Origin: Sulfuricella sp.
Lineage (GTDB): Bacteria > Pseudomonadota > Gammaproteobacteria > Burkholderiales > Sulfuricellaceae
NCBI GenBank assembly: GCA_041651995.1
Contig: JBAZID010000004.1
Location: 124,001 to 188,000, forward strand
Direction of reading: 5' to 3'
DNA: 64,000 bases
Below are positions 52,539 through 61,588 of the stretch, one piece after another. Below the pieces are notes generated by a model that did no database searches, was not told where the DNA came from, and was given only the letters and a program-made list of their open reading frames with translations. Both the position numbers and the translations under genes were made by a program. Each line of letters starts with the position of its first letter. The stretch's first letter is position 1.

Positions 52539-53831
52539 TTAGAACGCGCGGCTGAGGTTCACGCTGGTCATTTCGCGGTCGTAGTTGTAAATCGAGACAT
52601 TCGAATTGTTGTGGGTTTCAATGTAACTGCCACTTAGCTTCCAGTTCTTCATGAGGCCTTCCTTGAAGTTGTGGCCAAAGCCCACTTCATAACGTTCTTC
52701 TGTTTCATCCCGCGCCACATTGTAGACCGGTTCCACACCGTTGAATTTCGCATCTTTCTGGCTATAACGCGCGTATACATTACCGTTATTCCAGGCCACG
52801 AAATTGCCGCCAACAAAGAACTCGGTACCATCATTGCTGAAGCGTGATACGTCTGCCTGCTCATCGAAGACACGCACACCGCCCTGCACGGCCACTTTCC
52901 CGCCCTTGAACATCTTGCCCACCGACAGGCCGGTCGCATAGTAATTGCTGTCACGTCCCTGATCCACGCCACGCGTGAAATCCTTGTTCAATGCAATCGC
53001 ATCCCAGGTGATTTCACCTTCCTTGATCTCCCAGGTGACACTTGGGTTGAGCGATGAGTAGAGCGCAATTTCTTCGCCACCGAGCCAGATGTCGTCAAGC
53101 TGCAGGTTTATGTTGGCGCGCCATTTGTTCGGCACCAGCCAGCCCGGGCCCGTTGCCAGCGTCAGTGCGCTCAGGTTGTAGTCGGACTCTTTGAAATAGC
53201 CGCGGTGAAACAGGTTCAACTGGCTTTGCCAGATGAAGCGGGCGGCGGATTCACCGATGCGCATCACCGTCGGCGAGTTGTAGCGATGCGACACGCCTGC
53301 CTGCAACACGGCCGCCGTATCGTCTTTTGGCCTGGATCCCGGTGCAAGCACCAAACCGCCCGGCAAGACATCCGAGCTGGGGCCTGCATTCACGTTGGTA
53401 TCGTACAGGAGGCCAAGAGAAACCGAAGGCGTCCAAACCTGACGCTGGGCGAGCATCGCCTCTTCATCCTTTTTCACCTGGGCCATAAAGGCCAGAACCG
53501 CGATGCGCACATTTGGTGGCGTTTTTGGATCATCAAGGACGGTCTGCGCCTGCTGCTTGGCCGCTTCGAAATTCAGCGTACGGTAGTACGATACTGCCAG
53601 CTCAAGACGGGCACGGTGCAGGGCCGGCTGGTTGCTGAGCACAGTCTGAAGTGCTTCAATCGAGGTGAACAGGTTTCCCTGCTCGCGCTGATACACGCCT
53701 TCCTTGAACAGCTTCTCCACGTCCACGCTGTCGGCATCGGTGTCGGCGGCAAAGGCGGATATACCTGTCATGCACAAGGCAACTGCGCTTGCCATCATGG
53801 TCCGCTTGAAATAAAGCTGCTTCTTACTCAT
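52539..53831 (-). CDS. Slam-like outer-membrane translocon (TPR + DUF560 barrel)
   Basis: Slam proteins (type XI secretion) move lipoproteins or soluble cargo to the cell surface. The 430-residue product has a signal peptide (about 12-29), TPR repeats (LFKEGVYQREQGNLFTSIEA, ARLELAVSYYRTLNFEAAKQ), the conserved strand start SLGLLYDTNVNAGP (about 135-148) and a C-terminal beta-barrel ending VNLSRAF with terminal Phe. ATG at 53831 has GAGGAG six bases upstream; the longer frame to 53882 has none. The TbpB-like cargo gene follows. Substrate specificity is inferred from that pairing. Confidence 0.75.
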   Translation of the reverse strand: MSKKQLYFKRTMMASAVALCMTGISAFAADTDADSVDVEKLFKEGVYQREQGNLFTSIEALQTVLSNQPALHRARLELAVSYYRTLNFEAAKQQAQTVLDDPKTPPNVRIAVLAFMAQVKKDEEAMLAQRQVWTPSVSLGLLYDTNVNAGPSSDVLPGGLVLAPGSRPKDDTAAVLQAGVSHRYNSPTVMRIGESAARFIWQSQLNLFHRGYFKESDYNLSALTLATGPGWLVPNKWRANINLQLDDIWLGGEEIALYSSLNPSVTWEIKEGEITWDAIALNKDFTRGVDQGRDSNYYATGLSVGKMFKGGKVAVQGGVRVFDEQADVSRFSNDGTEFFVGGNFVAWNNGNVYARYSQKDAKFNGVEPVYNVARDETEERYEVGFGHNFKEGLMKNWKLSGSYIETHNNSNVSIYNYDREMTSVNLSRAF

Positions 53832-54094
53832 TATTTTCTCCTCTTCTGATCTCAAAAAAACCATTACTATATAAAAACTCAATAGATGCGGAAGAGTATG
53901 CCATGCATACGTTCTGGCTGTAAACCGGGTAAAGCTATATTTTGCTTAGCATTTTTGCCGTTGGGGTGTAATATTTTTCGACATCATTTTTCATGAATTC
54001 GGCAAAAATACAGTTGGTTCGTATCCTCGAAAGCATGTAGAACGCACATGACTGGTGAATGGCCTTTGCTACGAGAACTGAGACCCTTGCGCTC

Positions 54095-54736
54095 ATGACA
54101 AGACATTTCCCGATTTTCGGTTGCTTGCTGGCTTCTTGCCTTTGGATACTGTCGCCTTTGGAGGGGCTGGCGGCCGGCTCCAGTATTCCGCTGTTTGGCC
54201 ACCAGGAACAGCAAAACTCCGGTTTTGAAATTTTCCCCTTGTGGACGGCCGTATTACAGCGCAATGAGCGCGAAAGCCCCCAGGAAAAAAAGTGCCCGGA
54301 TGCTGCGTGCCCGACGATAGACGACTGGAAACACTTCCTGAAATCCCTCACTGACAAATCCTTTGCGGTGCGGGTTAATTCCATCAACGCATATGCCAAC
54401 CGCCACCGCTATGTACTGGACATCGACAACTACGGTGTGCTTGATTACTGGGCCACTGCCCGGCAGCTTCTCGTGCGCGACGGGGATTGTGAAGACTATG
54501 CCATTACCAAGTACACCTCGCTACGCCAAATCGGTGTCAACCCTGACCTGATGCGTGTGGTAGTGGTACAGGACACCAATCTGCGTATTGCGCATGCAGT
54601 GCTGGCACTCTATACAGCGAACGATATCCTGATTCTCGACAACCAGATTCCCGAAGTGACATCCCATCGCGCAATCACCCACTACGTACCGGTATACTCC
54701 ATCAACGAACGTCACTGGTGGATGCATTTGCCTTAA
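54095..54736 (+). CDS. lapG: LapG-type periplasmic cysteine protease (BTLCP)
   Basis: LapG is a calcium-dependent transglutaminase-like protease that clips a surface adhesin when c-di-GMP is low. The 213-residue product has a signal peptide (about 1-28) and the catalytic triad Cys132 (RDGDCEDYAITKY), His167 (RIAHAVLALY) and Asp182 (ILDNQIPEV), the order and spacing of P. fluorescens LapG. The frame is open to 54059. No LapD with GGDEF-EAL or adhesin gene is adjacent; instead a membrane receptor with a degenerate HD-GYP domain follows. Confidence 0.9.
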   Translation: MTRHFPIFGCLLASCLWILSPLEGLAAGSSIPLFGHQEQQNSGFEIFPLWTAVLQRNERESPQEKKCPDAACPTIDDWKHFLKSLTDKSFAVRVNSINAYANRHRYVLDIDNYGVLDYWATARQLLVRDGDCEDYAITKYTSLRQIGVNPDLMRVVVVQDTNLRIAHAVLALYTANDILILDNQIPEVTSHRAITHYVPVYSINERHWWMHLP

Positions 54737-54910
54737 ACGGATCACTCAGACAATTGCCAATGAGAAAGGGTAAGCCAGGATTCATCGGCAATCATAATCT
54801 GGATTCCGCGCCAGAGTGCTTGCCTGAGCCTGTATGTTTAACATCAGCACGCACCGGCAATGAACACACATTGGCCTGCGGCAAAGATTCCCGCCCTGAA
54901 GGAACATGAC

Positions 54911-57004
54911 ATGAAAACATTGCTCCGCCGAAATCCCGCTGCTGCCGCCCTCGCAGGGCTTATCTTTCTGCTGCTGCTGGGGGTATGGCTGATTTTTACC
55001 TATGTCGCCAAGGAGCGCGGCCGGGATCTGCAGTCCTGGCAAACCGTACTTGGCATCGTCGCCGACACGCGTTTTCAGATGGTGGATGGATGGCTTGACA
55101 CACAGCAGAGCACGCTGCGTGAGCTTTCAGAGAATACCTCGCTGCAACTTTACCTGACTCAGGTCACGGTCTCCAGCCCCGGGGATGAAATGGCCGCAGC
55201 ACAGGCTGGCTACCTGCGCAACCTGATCATTGCAACCGCCGAACGAACCGGCTTTTCCAACCCTGAGACGCAAAGTCCCATTCGCGCGAACTTGTCTCCA
55301 CGGCAAGGGAATGCACTCGCGCTGCTGGATTTGCAGGGGCGCGTAGTCACAGCTACAACCGGATTTGCGCTGAATGCCGCGCTGGCCGCTGCTGCCACAG
55401 AAGCTTCGCGGCAAGGCTCCCCACAGGTTCGACATCTGAGCCTTGCCTCCGGGGAACCTGCGGTTGCTTTTCTGGTACCTGTTCCCGCCATTCAGGGCCC
55501 AGGTGGTACAAAGCCGGGAATGGGTGTTTTGGTGGGCATCAAACAGGCGCGACCGGAACTCTACCCCCTCCTCACCCGAAAAATCTCTACCTATGGCAGC
55601 GAGGAATCCCTGCTTGTCAGCCGGGATGGAGAATCAGTCTTCTACCTGAGTCCGCTTGCGGATGGTTCAGCGCCACTGAGCAAAAAACTGGCATTCAGCA
55701 CACCGAGCCTGGCGGAGGCATATGCACTCACATCGCCAGGAGAATTCACAGCAGATAAACGGGATTACCGGGGAACACAGGTACTTCTCACCAGCCGCTC
55801 TTTCAGGCAAGTGCCATGGGTGCTGGTGGAAAAAATCGACGCTGGGGAAGCATTGCAGGAATCCAGTACCCACCGCCAGTTTCTATTAACCTCATTTCTG
55901 CTGACGATGTCGCTGGTCGCCGCTGCGCTCATCGCTGCATGGTGGTACGGCAGCAGTGCCAAGGAACGCAAAACCGCGGAGCAACTGAGGGCCAAGAGCC
56001 GGGAACTGGAGAAACAGTCAGGCCTGCTGCGAGCCATTTCCAACAGCACCCCGGATATGATCCTCATCGCTGACGAGAATCAACACTTTGTATTTGCGAA
56101 CCAGGCATTGGGTGAGGCCACCAATTTGAAGCCTGAAGACTTCCCCGGCAAAACGTTATCGAGCGTATTTGGCGCACAGGCAGCGCATGGCTTCGAACAA
56201 CTACTGACCAAAACACTAAAAACCGACCAGACCACATCTGTGCTGCAATCCATGGAAATCGGCAACCGGCGGGGTATTTTCCATACCACTGCAGCCCCGT
56301 TAAAACTGGGGCACGGCTCTGCCCACTCGGTTCTGTGTGTAGCCCGTGATATGACAGAAACACAGCGTACCCAGGAAAAACATGATGAGCTGATGAAAAA
56401 TCTTGTATGCACCTTGATGCGCACTGTCGATCAGCATGATCCCTATTGCGCAGGACATTCAGAGCGGACGGCTCAGGTAGCGGTTGCCATCGGGCGCGAA
56501 CTGAACCTCGACAACGATGCCCTGGAACAACTGGAACTGGCAGCAAGCCTCGCAAACGTTGGCAAACTATTGATACCCAAGGAGATTCTAACCAAGACAG
56601 AGCCGCTTTCTGAGCAGGAAATGAACACTCTCAAGCAACACGTCCAGCATGCCAGAGACATATTGGGCGGACTGGATTTTGAAGGCCCCGTATTGGAAAT
56701 CATCCTTCAGAAACACGAGCATATGGATGGCAGCGGCTACCCAAGAGGGTTGCGCGGCGACCAGATGCTGCTGGAAGGCCGCATTCTGGCAGTTGCAAAT
56801 ACGTTTGTCGCGATGGTAAGCGCGCGGGCCTACCGCCTTGGTCTGCCGGTCGAGGAAGTGCTGAATAATTTGCTTGCGCCCAGCAATGCCAACCTGTACG
56901 ACCGGCATGTTGTCGCGGCATTGTTCCACGTAGCGGAAAACAGGCCCGAGTGGATAAGCTGGCGTGAACCCGAGCTGAAACCCAAGTGGATTATTGAAAA
57001 ATAA
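54911..57004 (+). CDS. Membrane receptor: periplasmic sensor, PAS and degenerate HD-GYP
   Basis: The 697-residue product has TM1 (about 9-32), a ~290-residue periplasmic sensory domain, TM2 (about 323-346), a PAS domain (LLRAISNSTPDMILIADENQ, about 372-480) and a C-terminal HD-GYP (about 494-683). The HD pair is replaced by Ala548-Asn549 (SLANVGKLLIP, usual LLHDIGKIGIP), HPxxG by HVQHA, and the VADxxDAM Asps by Asn and Val; HSER, HEHMDGSGYPRGL remain. It is likely a c-di-GMP-binding, non-hydrolysing receptor. ATG 54911 (GAAGGA upstream) is preferred over 54860. It lies beside lapG. Confidence 0.85.
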   Translation: MKTLLRRNPAAAALAGLIFLLLLGVWLIFTYVAKERGRDLQSWQTVLGIVADTRFQMVDGWLDTQQSTLRELSENTSLQLYLTQVTVSSPGDEMAAAQAGYLRNLIIATAERTGFSNPETQSPIRANLSPRQGNALALLDLQGRVVTATTGFALNAALAAAATEASRQGSPQVRHLSLASGEPAVAFLVPVPAIQGPGGTKPGMGVLVGIKQARPELYPLLTRKISTYGSEESLLVSRDGESVFYLSPLADGSAPLSKKLAFSTPSLAEAYALTSPGEFTADKRDYRGTQVLLTSRSFRQVPWVLVEKIDAGEALQESSTHRQFLLTSFLLTMSLVAAALIAAWWYGSSAKERKTAEQLRAKSRELEKQSGLLRAISNSTPDMILIADENQHFVFANQALGEATNLKPEDFPGKTLSSVFGAQAAHGFEQLLTKTLKTDQTTSVLQSMEIGNRRGIFHTTAAPLKLGHGSAHSVLCVARDMTETQRTQEKHDELMKNLVCTLMRTVDQHDPYCAGHSERTAQVAVAIGRELNLDNDALEQLELAASLANVGKLLIPKEILTKTEPLSEQEMNTLKQHVQHARDILGGLDFEGPVLEIILQKHEHMDGSGYPRGLRGDQMLLEGRILAVANTFVAMVSARAYRLGLPVEEVLNNLLAPSNANLYDRHVVAALFHVAENRPEWISWREPELKPKWIIEK

Positions 57005-57046
57005 CGCGTCACCCATTTCATTGAAAACAGGGACAACAGGTCCAAG

Positions 57047-58450
57047 ATGAGTGCCTCTGAGGCTATTGTAAAATCAGCCATACCCGGAATTACATGGCCC
57101 GCACTGCCGCCCCCGGAAGGGGCCGCGATGCTTGCCGTGCAATTCCAGCTGGAGCAGAGCCAGTGGTGGTCGCCAGAACAGTTGCTGGAACATCAACTCC
57201 GGCAGTTGCAGACCCTTTTAATACATAGCTACAAGACTGTGCCGTTCTACCGGGAACGCTTGCTGGCTGCAGGATTTAATCCAGGAAATACCCTTACGGC
57301 TGAACTGTTTCGCAATCTTCCCATTCTTTACCGAAGAGACATTCAAACAGCCGGGAAATTGTTGCTGAGCACACAATTGCCTCCGGACCACGGCAAGATT
57401 TACTCAGGAAAAACCTCTGGCTCGACCGGTCGGCCCATACAGTATTCAGGGACGGAACTCGCACAATTCTGGTGGCGCACAATGACACTACGTGAGCACT
57501 TGTGGCATCAGCGAGACTTCGCTGGCAAGCTTGCCATTATTCGCGTTAACGTCAGGAGTGGCGAATATGAAAACTGGGGTTCCCCTGCCGCAACAGTTTT
57601 CCAGACCGGGGGCAGCGTTACTCTGGATATCGGCACTGACCTCAATATACAATTAGCATGGCTGAAAAAGCACAACCCTGACTACCTGCTGAGCTACCCT
57701 TCAAATGTTCTTGCGCTTGCGAATGCCTGCATAAGCAAAGGAATCAGGCTTGAAAACCTCCGTGAGGTCAGAACCATCGGCGAAGCCCTCAACCCCGAAC
57801 TCCGCTCGGCCTGCCGCGAGGCATGGGGGGCGCCGGTCACTGACACCTACAGCGCCAATGAAGTCGGGTATATTGCCTTCCAATGCCCCGGACATGAGCA
57901 TTACCATATCCAGTCAGAGACCATGTTCGTTGAAATTCTCAATGACCAAGGGGCCACTTGCCAGCCTGGCGAAACTGGCCGCATTGTGCTCACCCCACTG
58001 CTCAACTATGCCATGCCGCTCATCCGCTACGAAATCATGGACTATGCCGAAGCCGGGACAGCTTGCCCTTGCGGGCGGGGACTTCCGGTCATCAGACGCA
58101 TCTTGGGGCGGCAAAGAAATTTGATCCACCTGCCGGACGGTAGCCAACATTGGCCAAGCACGGGTTACAACAATTGGATGGGCATCGCACCGATCGAGCA
58201 GATTCAGCTGGTCCAAAAATCGTTACATGATGTTGAGGCAAGGCTCGTTATGCCACGCCCGCTGACACCAGATGAACAGAAGCGGATGGTACCCATCCTG
58301 CAAAAATCCCTGGGCTACGCTTTCCAGATCAGCTTTTCATATCATCATGAACTTTGCCGCAATGCCAGCGGGAAATTCGAGGATTTTATTTCCGAAGCCG
58401 GCAAAAATACGAGTATTCATCCAGACAAGAATAATTCCAACTCCCCATGA
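57047..58450 (+). CDS. PaaK/CapK-like adenylate-forming enzyme, copy 1
   Basis: The 467-residue product belongs to the phenylacetate-CoA ligase-like (CapK) adenylating group: P-loop-type SGSTGRPIQY, zinc-site residues FQCPGHEHYH and ACPCGRGLPVI, and the C-terminal KFEDFISE. These enzymes activate a carboxylic acid with ATP, often in surface-polymer or unusual secondary pathways. It shares long near-identical runs with the next gene, so the two arose by tandem duplication. Its stop overlaps the start of copy 2 by 4 bases. Substrate cannot be named. Confidence 0.82.
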   Translation: MSASEAIVKSAIPGITWPALPPPEGAAMLAVQFQLEQSQWWSPEQLLEHQLRQLQTLLIHSYKTVPFYRERLLAAGFNPGNTLTAELFRNLPILYRRDIQTAGKLLLSTQLPPDHGKIYSGKTSGSTGRPIQYSGTELAQFWWRTMTLREHLWHQRDFAGKLAIIRVNVRSGEYENWGSPAATVFQTGGSVTLDIGTDLNIQLAWLKKHNPDYLLSYPSNVLALANACISKGIRLENLREVRTIGEALNPELRSACREAWGAPVTDTYSANEVGYIAFQCPGHEHYHIQSETMFVEILNDQGATCQPGETGRIVLTPLLNYAMPLIRYEIMDYAEAGTACPCGRGLPVIRRILGRQRNLIHLPDGSQHWPSTGYNNWMGIAPIEQIQLVQKSLHDVEARLVMPRPLTPDEQKRMVPILQKSLGYAFQISFSYHHELCRNASGKFEDFISEAGKNTSIHPDKNNSNSP

Positions 58451-59817
58451 CCAGCCACCCTTTGCTCATTCCAACATCGTCCATTCAAAGTGTGGCATGG
58501 CCAGCCATGCCTGGAGTCAATGGCGCCCTGATGCTCGCCGTGCAATATCAATTGGAAAAAAGCCAATGGTGGGGTTCAGAACGTCTGCTCGACCAGCAAA
58601 TGAAACAACTTGCCCATTTGTTGCGTCACGCCGGAAAAATGGTTCCCTACTACGAACAGCACTTTGGAGCACTAGGGATCCGCGCAGAATCCATCACATC
58701 CTACGAAGATTTCCGCAAGTTGCCGATACTCAAGCGTGAGGATATCCAGACAGCCGCCAAGGAACTGCATGCCAGGCAACTTCCGCGAGAACATGGCCGC
58801 ATCATTGAGCACCATACATCAGGCTCTACCGGTCGCCCTATCGCAGCGCTGGGCACAGAGTTGACGCAGTTTTTCTGGAATGTTTTCACGCTACGTGAAC
58901 ATCTCTGGCACCGTCGTGATTTCGGTGGGAAGCTCGCATCCATCCGCACCACCGTTGATGATGCCACCTCCCCCGGCTGGGGACCCGCCACGGATGTTGC
59001 TTATAAAACGGGGCCTTGCGTCATGTTGAATATCCGCCATGACATTAATTTTCAATTGGAATGGTTACAAAAAGAAAACCCGGAATACATATTGAGTCAT
59101 CCTTCCAACTTGCTCGCAATGGCGCGTTTATCGCTTGCAGCAAGTGTTCGTTTGCCCAACTTGAAAGGCATTCGCACTTTTGGGGAACCCGTCACATCAG
59201 AAATTCGGGCAGCTTGCAAAGAAGCGTGGGGCGTATCGGTAACTGATGTATACAGCTCCGAGGAGCTAGGTTATATCGCCCTGCAATGCCCTGAATATGA
59301 GCACTATCACATCCAGTCGGAAAGTGTGCTGGTCGAGATTCTGAACGACAATGATCAACCCTGTAAACCTGGTGAAATCGGGCGAGTAGTGATCACCACA
59401 CTACACAATTTTGCCATGCCCTTGATCCGGTATGAAATCATGGATTACGCCGAGGCAGGGGAGCCATGCCCGTGTGGGCGAGGCTTGCCGGTCATCAAGC
59501 GGATTATGGGGCGGCAGAGGAATCTTGTAACACTACCGGACGGAACACGCCACTGGCCCAGTTTCCCCGCGGAAAGCTGGGCATTCATCGCCCCCATTCG
59601 CCAGATTCAACTGGTGCAGCGAGATATGGATAGTATCGAGGCGCGACTTGTTACAATCAGGACACTCGATGCGAAAGAAACCGCAGAATTGATTGCGGTT
59701 CTCCAGAAACATCTTGGCTACCCGTTCCGGATCACCTTCCAGTACATGGAAAAGATTGACCGTAAAGCCAACTTCAAATACGAAGATTTTATTTCTGAAA
59801 TCAGCTCAAATTCCTGA
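58447..59817 (+). CDS. PaaK/CapK-like adenylate-forming enzyme, copy 2
   Basis: The 456-residue paralogue retains SGSTGRPIAAL, the LQCPEYEHYH and PCPCGRGLPVI zinc residues and the KYEDFISE C-terminus. Shared runs with copy 1 include HYHIQSE, MPLIRYEIMDYAEAG and LREHLWH. ATG at 58447 overlaps the copy 1 stop (ATGA). The pair follows the LapG/HD-GYP genes with a 42-base gap and may belong to one transcript, though a functional link is only inferred. Confidence 0.82.
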   Translation: MTSHPLLIPTSSIQSVAWPAMPGVNGALMLAVQYQLEKSQWWGSERLLDQQMKQLAHLLRHAGKMVPYYEQHFGALGIRAESITSYEDFRKLPILKREDIQTAAKELHARQLPREHGRIIEHHTSGSTGRPIAALGTELTQFFWNVFTLREHLWHRRDFGGKLASIRTTVDDATSPGWGPATDVAYKTGPCVMLNIRHDINFQLEWLQKENPEYILSHPSNLLAMARLSLAASVRLPNLKGIRTFGEPVTSEIRAACKEAWGVSVTDVYSSEELGYIALQCPEYEHYHIQSESVLVEILNDNDQPCKPGEIGRVVITTLHNFAMPLIRYEIMDYAEAGEPCPCGRGLPVIKRIMGRQRNLVTLPDGTRHWPSFPAESWAFIAPIRQIQLVQRDMDSIEARLVTIRTLDAKETAELIAVLQKHLGYPFRITFQYMEKIDRKANFKYEDFISEISSNS

Positions 59818-59852
59818 GCATTCCTGACGGATCAACTTGAGTGCATTCGCTG

Positions 59853-60602
59853 CTATTGCGGGTCAAGCCAAACCAGTGATGCCATGCGCCCGGTCACGCC
59901 ATCGCGACGGTAGGAAAAAAAACGCTCTGCGTCGGTATGGGTGCAATATCCTCCGCCAAATATCTGCTTCACTCCCGCCCGCAGCAGGCGCTGACGTGCC
60001 AGTAGATAAATGTCTGCCAGCCATTTCCCGGCACCGCCGGGACAGCTGGGTATAAAGGCCAGCGCGGCTGCGGGGTCATTTTCCATAAATATCTGGCGCA
60101 CTTCCTCACCTACCTCGAATGCCTGTTGGCCGATGGCCGGGCCGAGCCAGGCCAGAATTTCGCCAGGCTCGACAGTCATGGCTCCCACTGCCGCTTCCAG
60201 CACGCCATCCGCCAGGCCACGCCATCCGGCATGCGCTGCGGCGACGACCGTACCGGCCCGGTCACAAAAAAGAATGGGCAGGCAATCGGCTGTCAGCACA
60301 GCGCAAATGCGGCCCGGACGGCGGCTGACGCTGCCATCGGCTTCGGGAACACCAATGGCCGGATCCGTGGTGGCGATGCCACGGCCATGCACCTGTTTCA
60401 GCCACAGCGGCTCTGCGGGCAAACAAGTTCGCAAGGCCGCCCGATTGGCTATCACTGCTGCGGGATCATCCCCGACATGGTCACCCAGGTTAAAGCTGGC
60501 ATAAGGTGCGGCGCTCACGCCTCCGCGCCGCATCGTCACCCTTGCCTGAACGTTGGCAGGTGCTGGCCAGCCGGGAATCAGAAAATCCATTACGCAGCTC
60601 AT
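59853..60602 (-). CDS. pgeF: Peptidoglycan editing factor PgeF (YfiH/laccase-domain)
   Basis: PgeF removes misincorporated amino acids from cell-wall precursors. The 249-residue product has the Cu-oxidase_4/YfiH motifs: LKQVHGRGI (His), LTADCLPILFCD (Cys), AAAHAGWRGLADG (His) and GPAIGQQAFEVGEEV. The ATG at 60602 overlaps the rluD stop (ATGA), the common rluD-pgeF order; the internal ATG at 60590 is the alternative. The gene is convergent with the CapK-like pair. Confidence 0.93.
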   Translation of the reverse strand: MSCVMDFLIPGWPAPANVQARVTMRRGGVSAAPYASFNLGDHVGDDPAAVIANRAALRTCLPAEPLWLKQVHGRGIATTDPAIGVPEADGSVSRRPGRICAVLTADCLPILFCDRAGTVVAAAHAGWRGLADGVLEAAVGAMTVEPGEILAWLGPAIGQQAFEVGEEVRQIFMENDPAAALAFIPSCPGGAGKWLADIYLLARQRLLRAGVKQIFGGGYCTHTDAERFFSYRRDGVTGRMASLVWLDPQ

Positions 60603-61588
60603 TCCTCCGCATTACTGCGTAATTGCGCCAGCAGTTGTGCCATGTCATCCGGCACCTCGGCGCGCCATTCCATGGCATTTCCGCTTTCCGGATGAATCAG
60701 GCCAAGACGTGTGGCATGCAGCGCCTGGCGCTTGAATTTCCTCATCATTTCGCGCAATGCCGGAGTGGTATTCATGCCCTTGCCCGCATACACCGGGTCG
60801 CCGAACATGGGATGACCAATATGCAGCATATGTACCCGGATCTGATGCGTCCGCCCGGTTTCAAGCTGGCAGCGCACCAGCGAATGGTGTGCGAACCACT
60901 CTTCCACCACAAAATGGGTCACGGCCGGTTTGCCACCCGAAATCACGGTCATCTTGGTGCGTTGTGAAGGATGACGCCCGATCGGCGCATCGACACTGCC
61001 ATCCCTTTCCGGGCGCCCCTGAATAACGGCAAGATATTCGCGTTTTACCGTATGGGCCTGCAACTGGCGCACCAGATCGGTCTGGGCAGTGAGGGTTTTG
61101 GCCACCACCAGCAGACCGCTGGTATCCTTGTCGAGCCGATGCACGATGCCGGCACGGGGAACACCCGCCAGCCGGGGGGAGTGGTGCAGCAGCGCGTTAA
61201 GCATGGTGCCCTGCCAGTTGCCGCTACCAGGGTGAACAACCAGCCCGGCAGGTTTGTTAATCACCAGCAGCGCGTCATCCTCATGCACGATATCGAGTGC
61301 TATATCCTCAGGGTGGAAAGCCAGCTCTTCCGCTGCCAGTTGCGTTCGCACTTCGGCCAGATCGCCTTCCCAAACGATCTGCCTGGTTGAGACGAGCTCG
61401 CCATTCAGGCTGACATGTCCCTCCTTGATCCAGTTTTGCAGGCGGCTGCGGGAATATTCCGGCAGCAAGTTCGATAGCGCCTGATCCAGGCGCAACCCGC
61501 TGCATGCGCCCGGAATCTCCAGCTGAATGGGCTGGAGTTGGGGATCGTTTCGGTTATAATCGGTCAACTTTTGAATGGATTCGGTCAT
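60599..61588 (-). CDS. rluD: 23S rRNA pseudouridine synthase D
   Basis: RluD makes pseudouridines 1911/1915/1917 in 23S rRNA. The 329-residue product has an N-terminal S4 domain (LRLDQALSNLLPEYSRSRLQ), the catalytic Asp motif GIVHRLDKDTSGLLVVAKT and RTHQIRVHMLHIGHPMFGDP. ATG at 61588 shares bases with the bamD ATG (61587) on the other strand, so the two genes start back to back with no gap; the frame is open to 61666 inside bamD. Overlap with pgeF makes an operon. Confidence 0.94.
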   Translation of the reverse strand: MTESIQKLTDYNRNDPQLQPIQLEIPGACSGLRLDQALSNLLPEYSRSRLQNWIKEGHVSLNGELVSTRQIVWEGDLAEVRTQLAAEELAFHPEDIALDIVHEDDALLVINKPAGLVVHPGSGNWQGTMLNALLHHSPRLAGVPRAGIVHRLDKDTSGLLVVAKTLTAQTDLVRQLQAHTVKREYLAVIQGRPERDGSVDAPIGRHPSQRTKMTVISGGKPAVTHFVVEEWFAHHSLVRCQLETGRTHQIRVHMLHIGHPMFGDPVYAGKGMNTTPALREMMRKFKRQALHATRLGLIHPESGNAMEWRAEVPDDMAQLLAQLRSNAEE

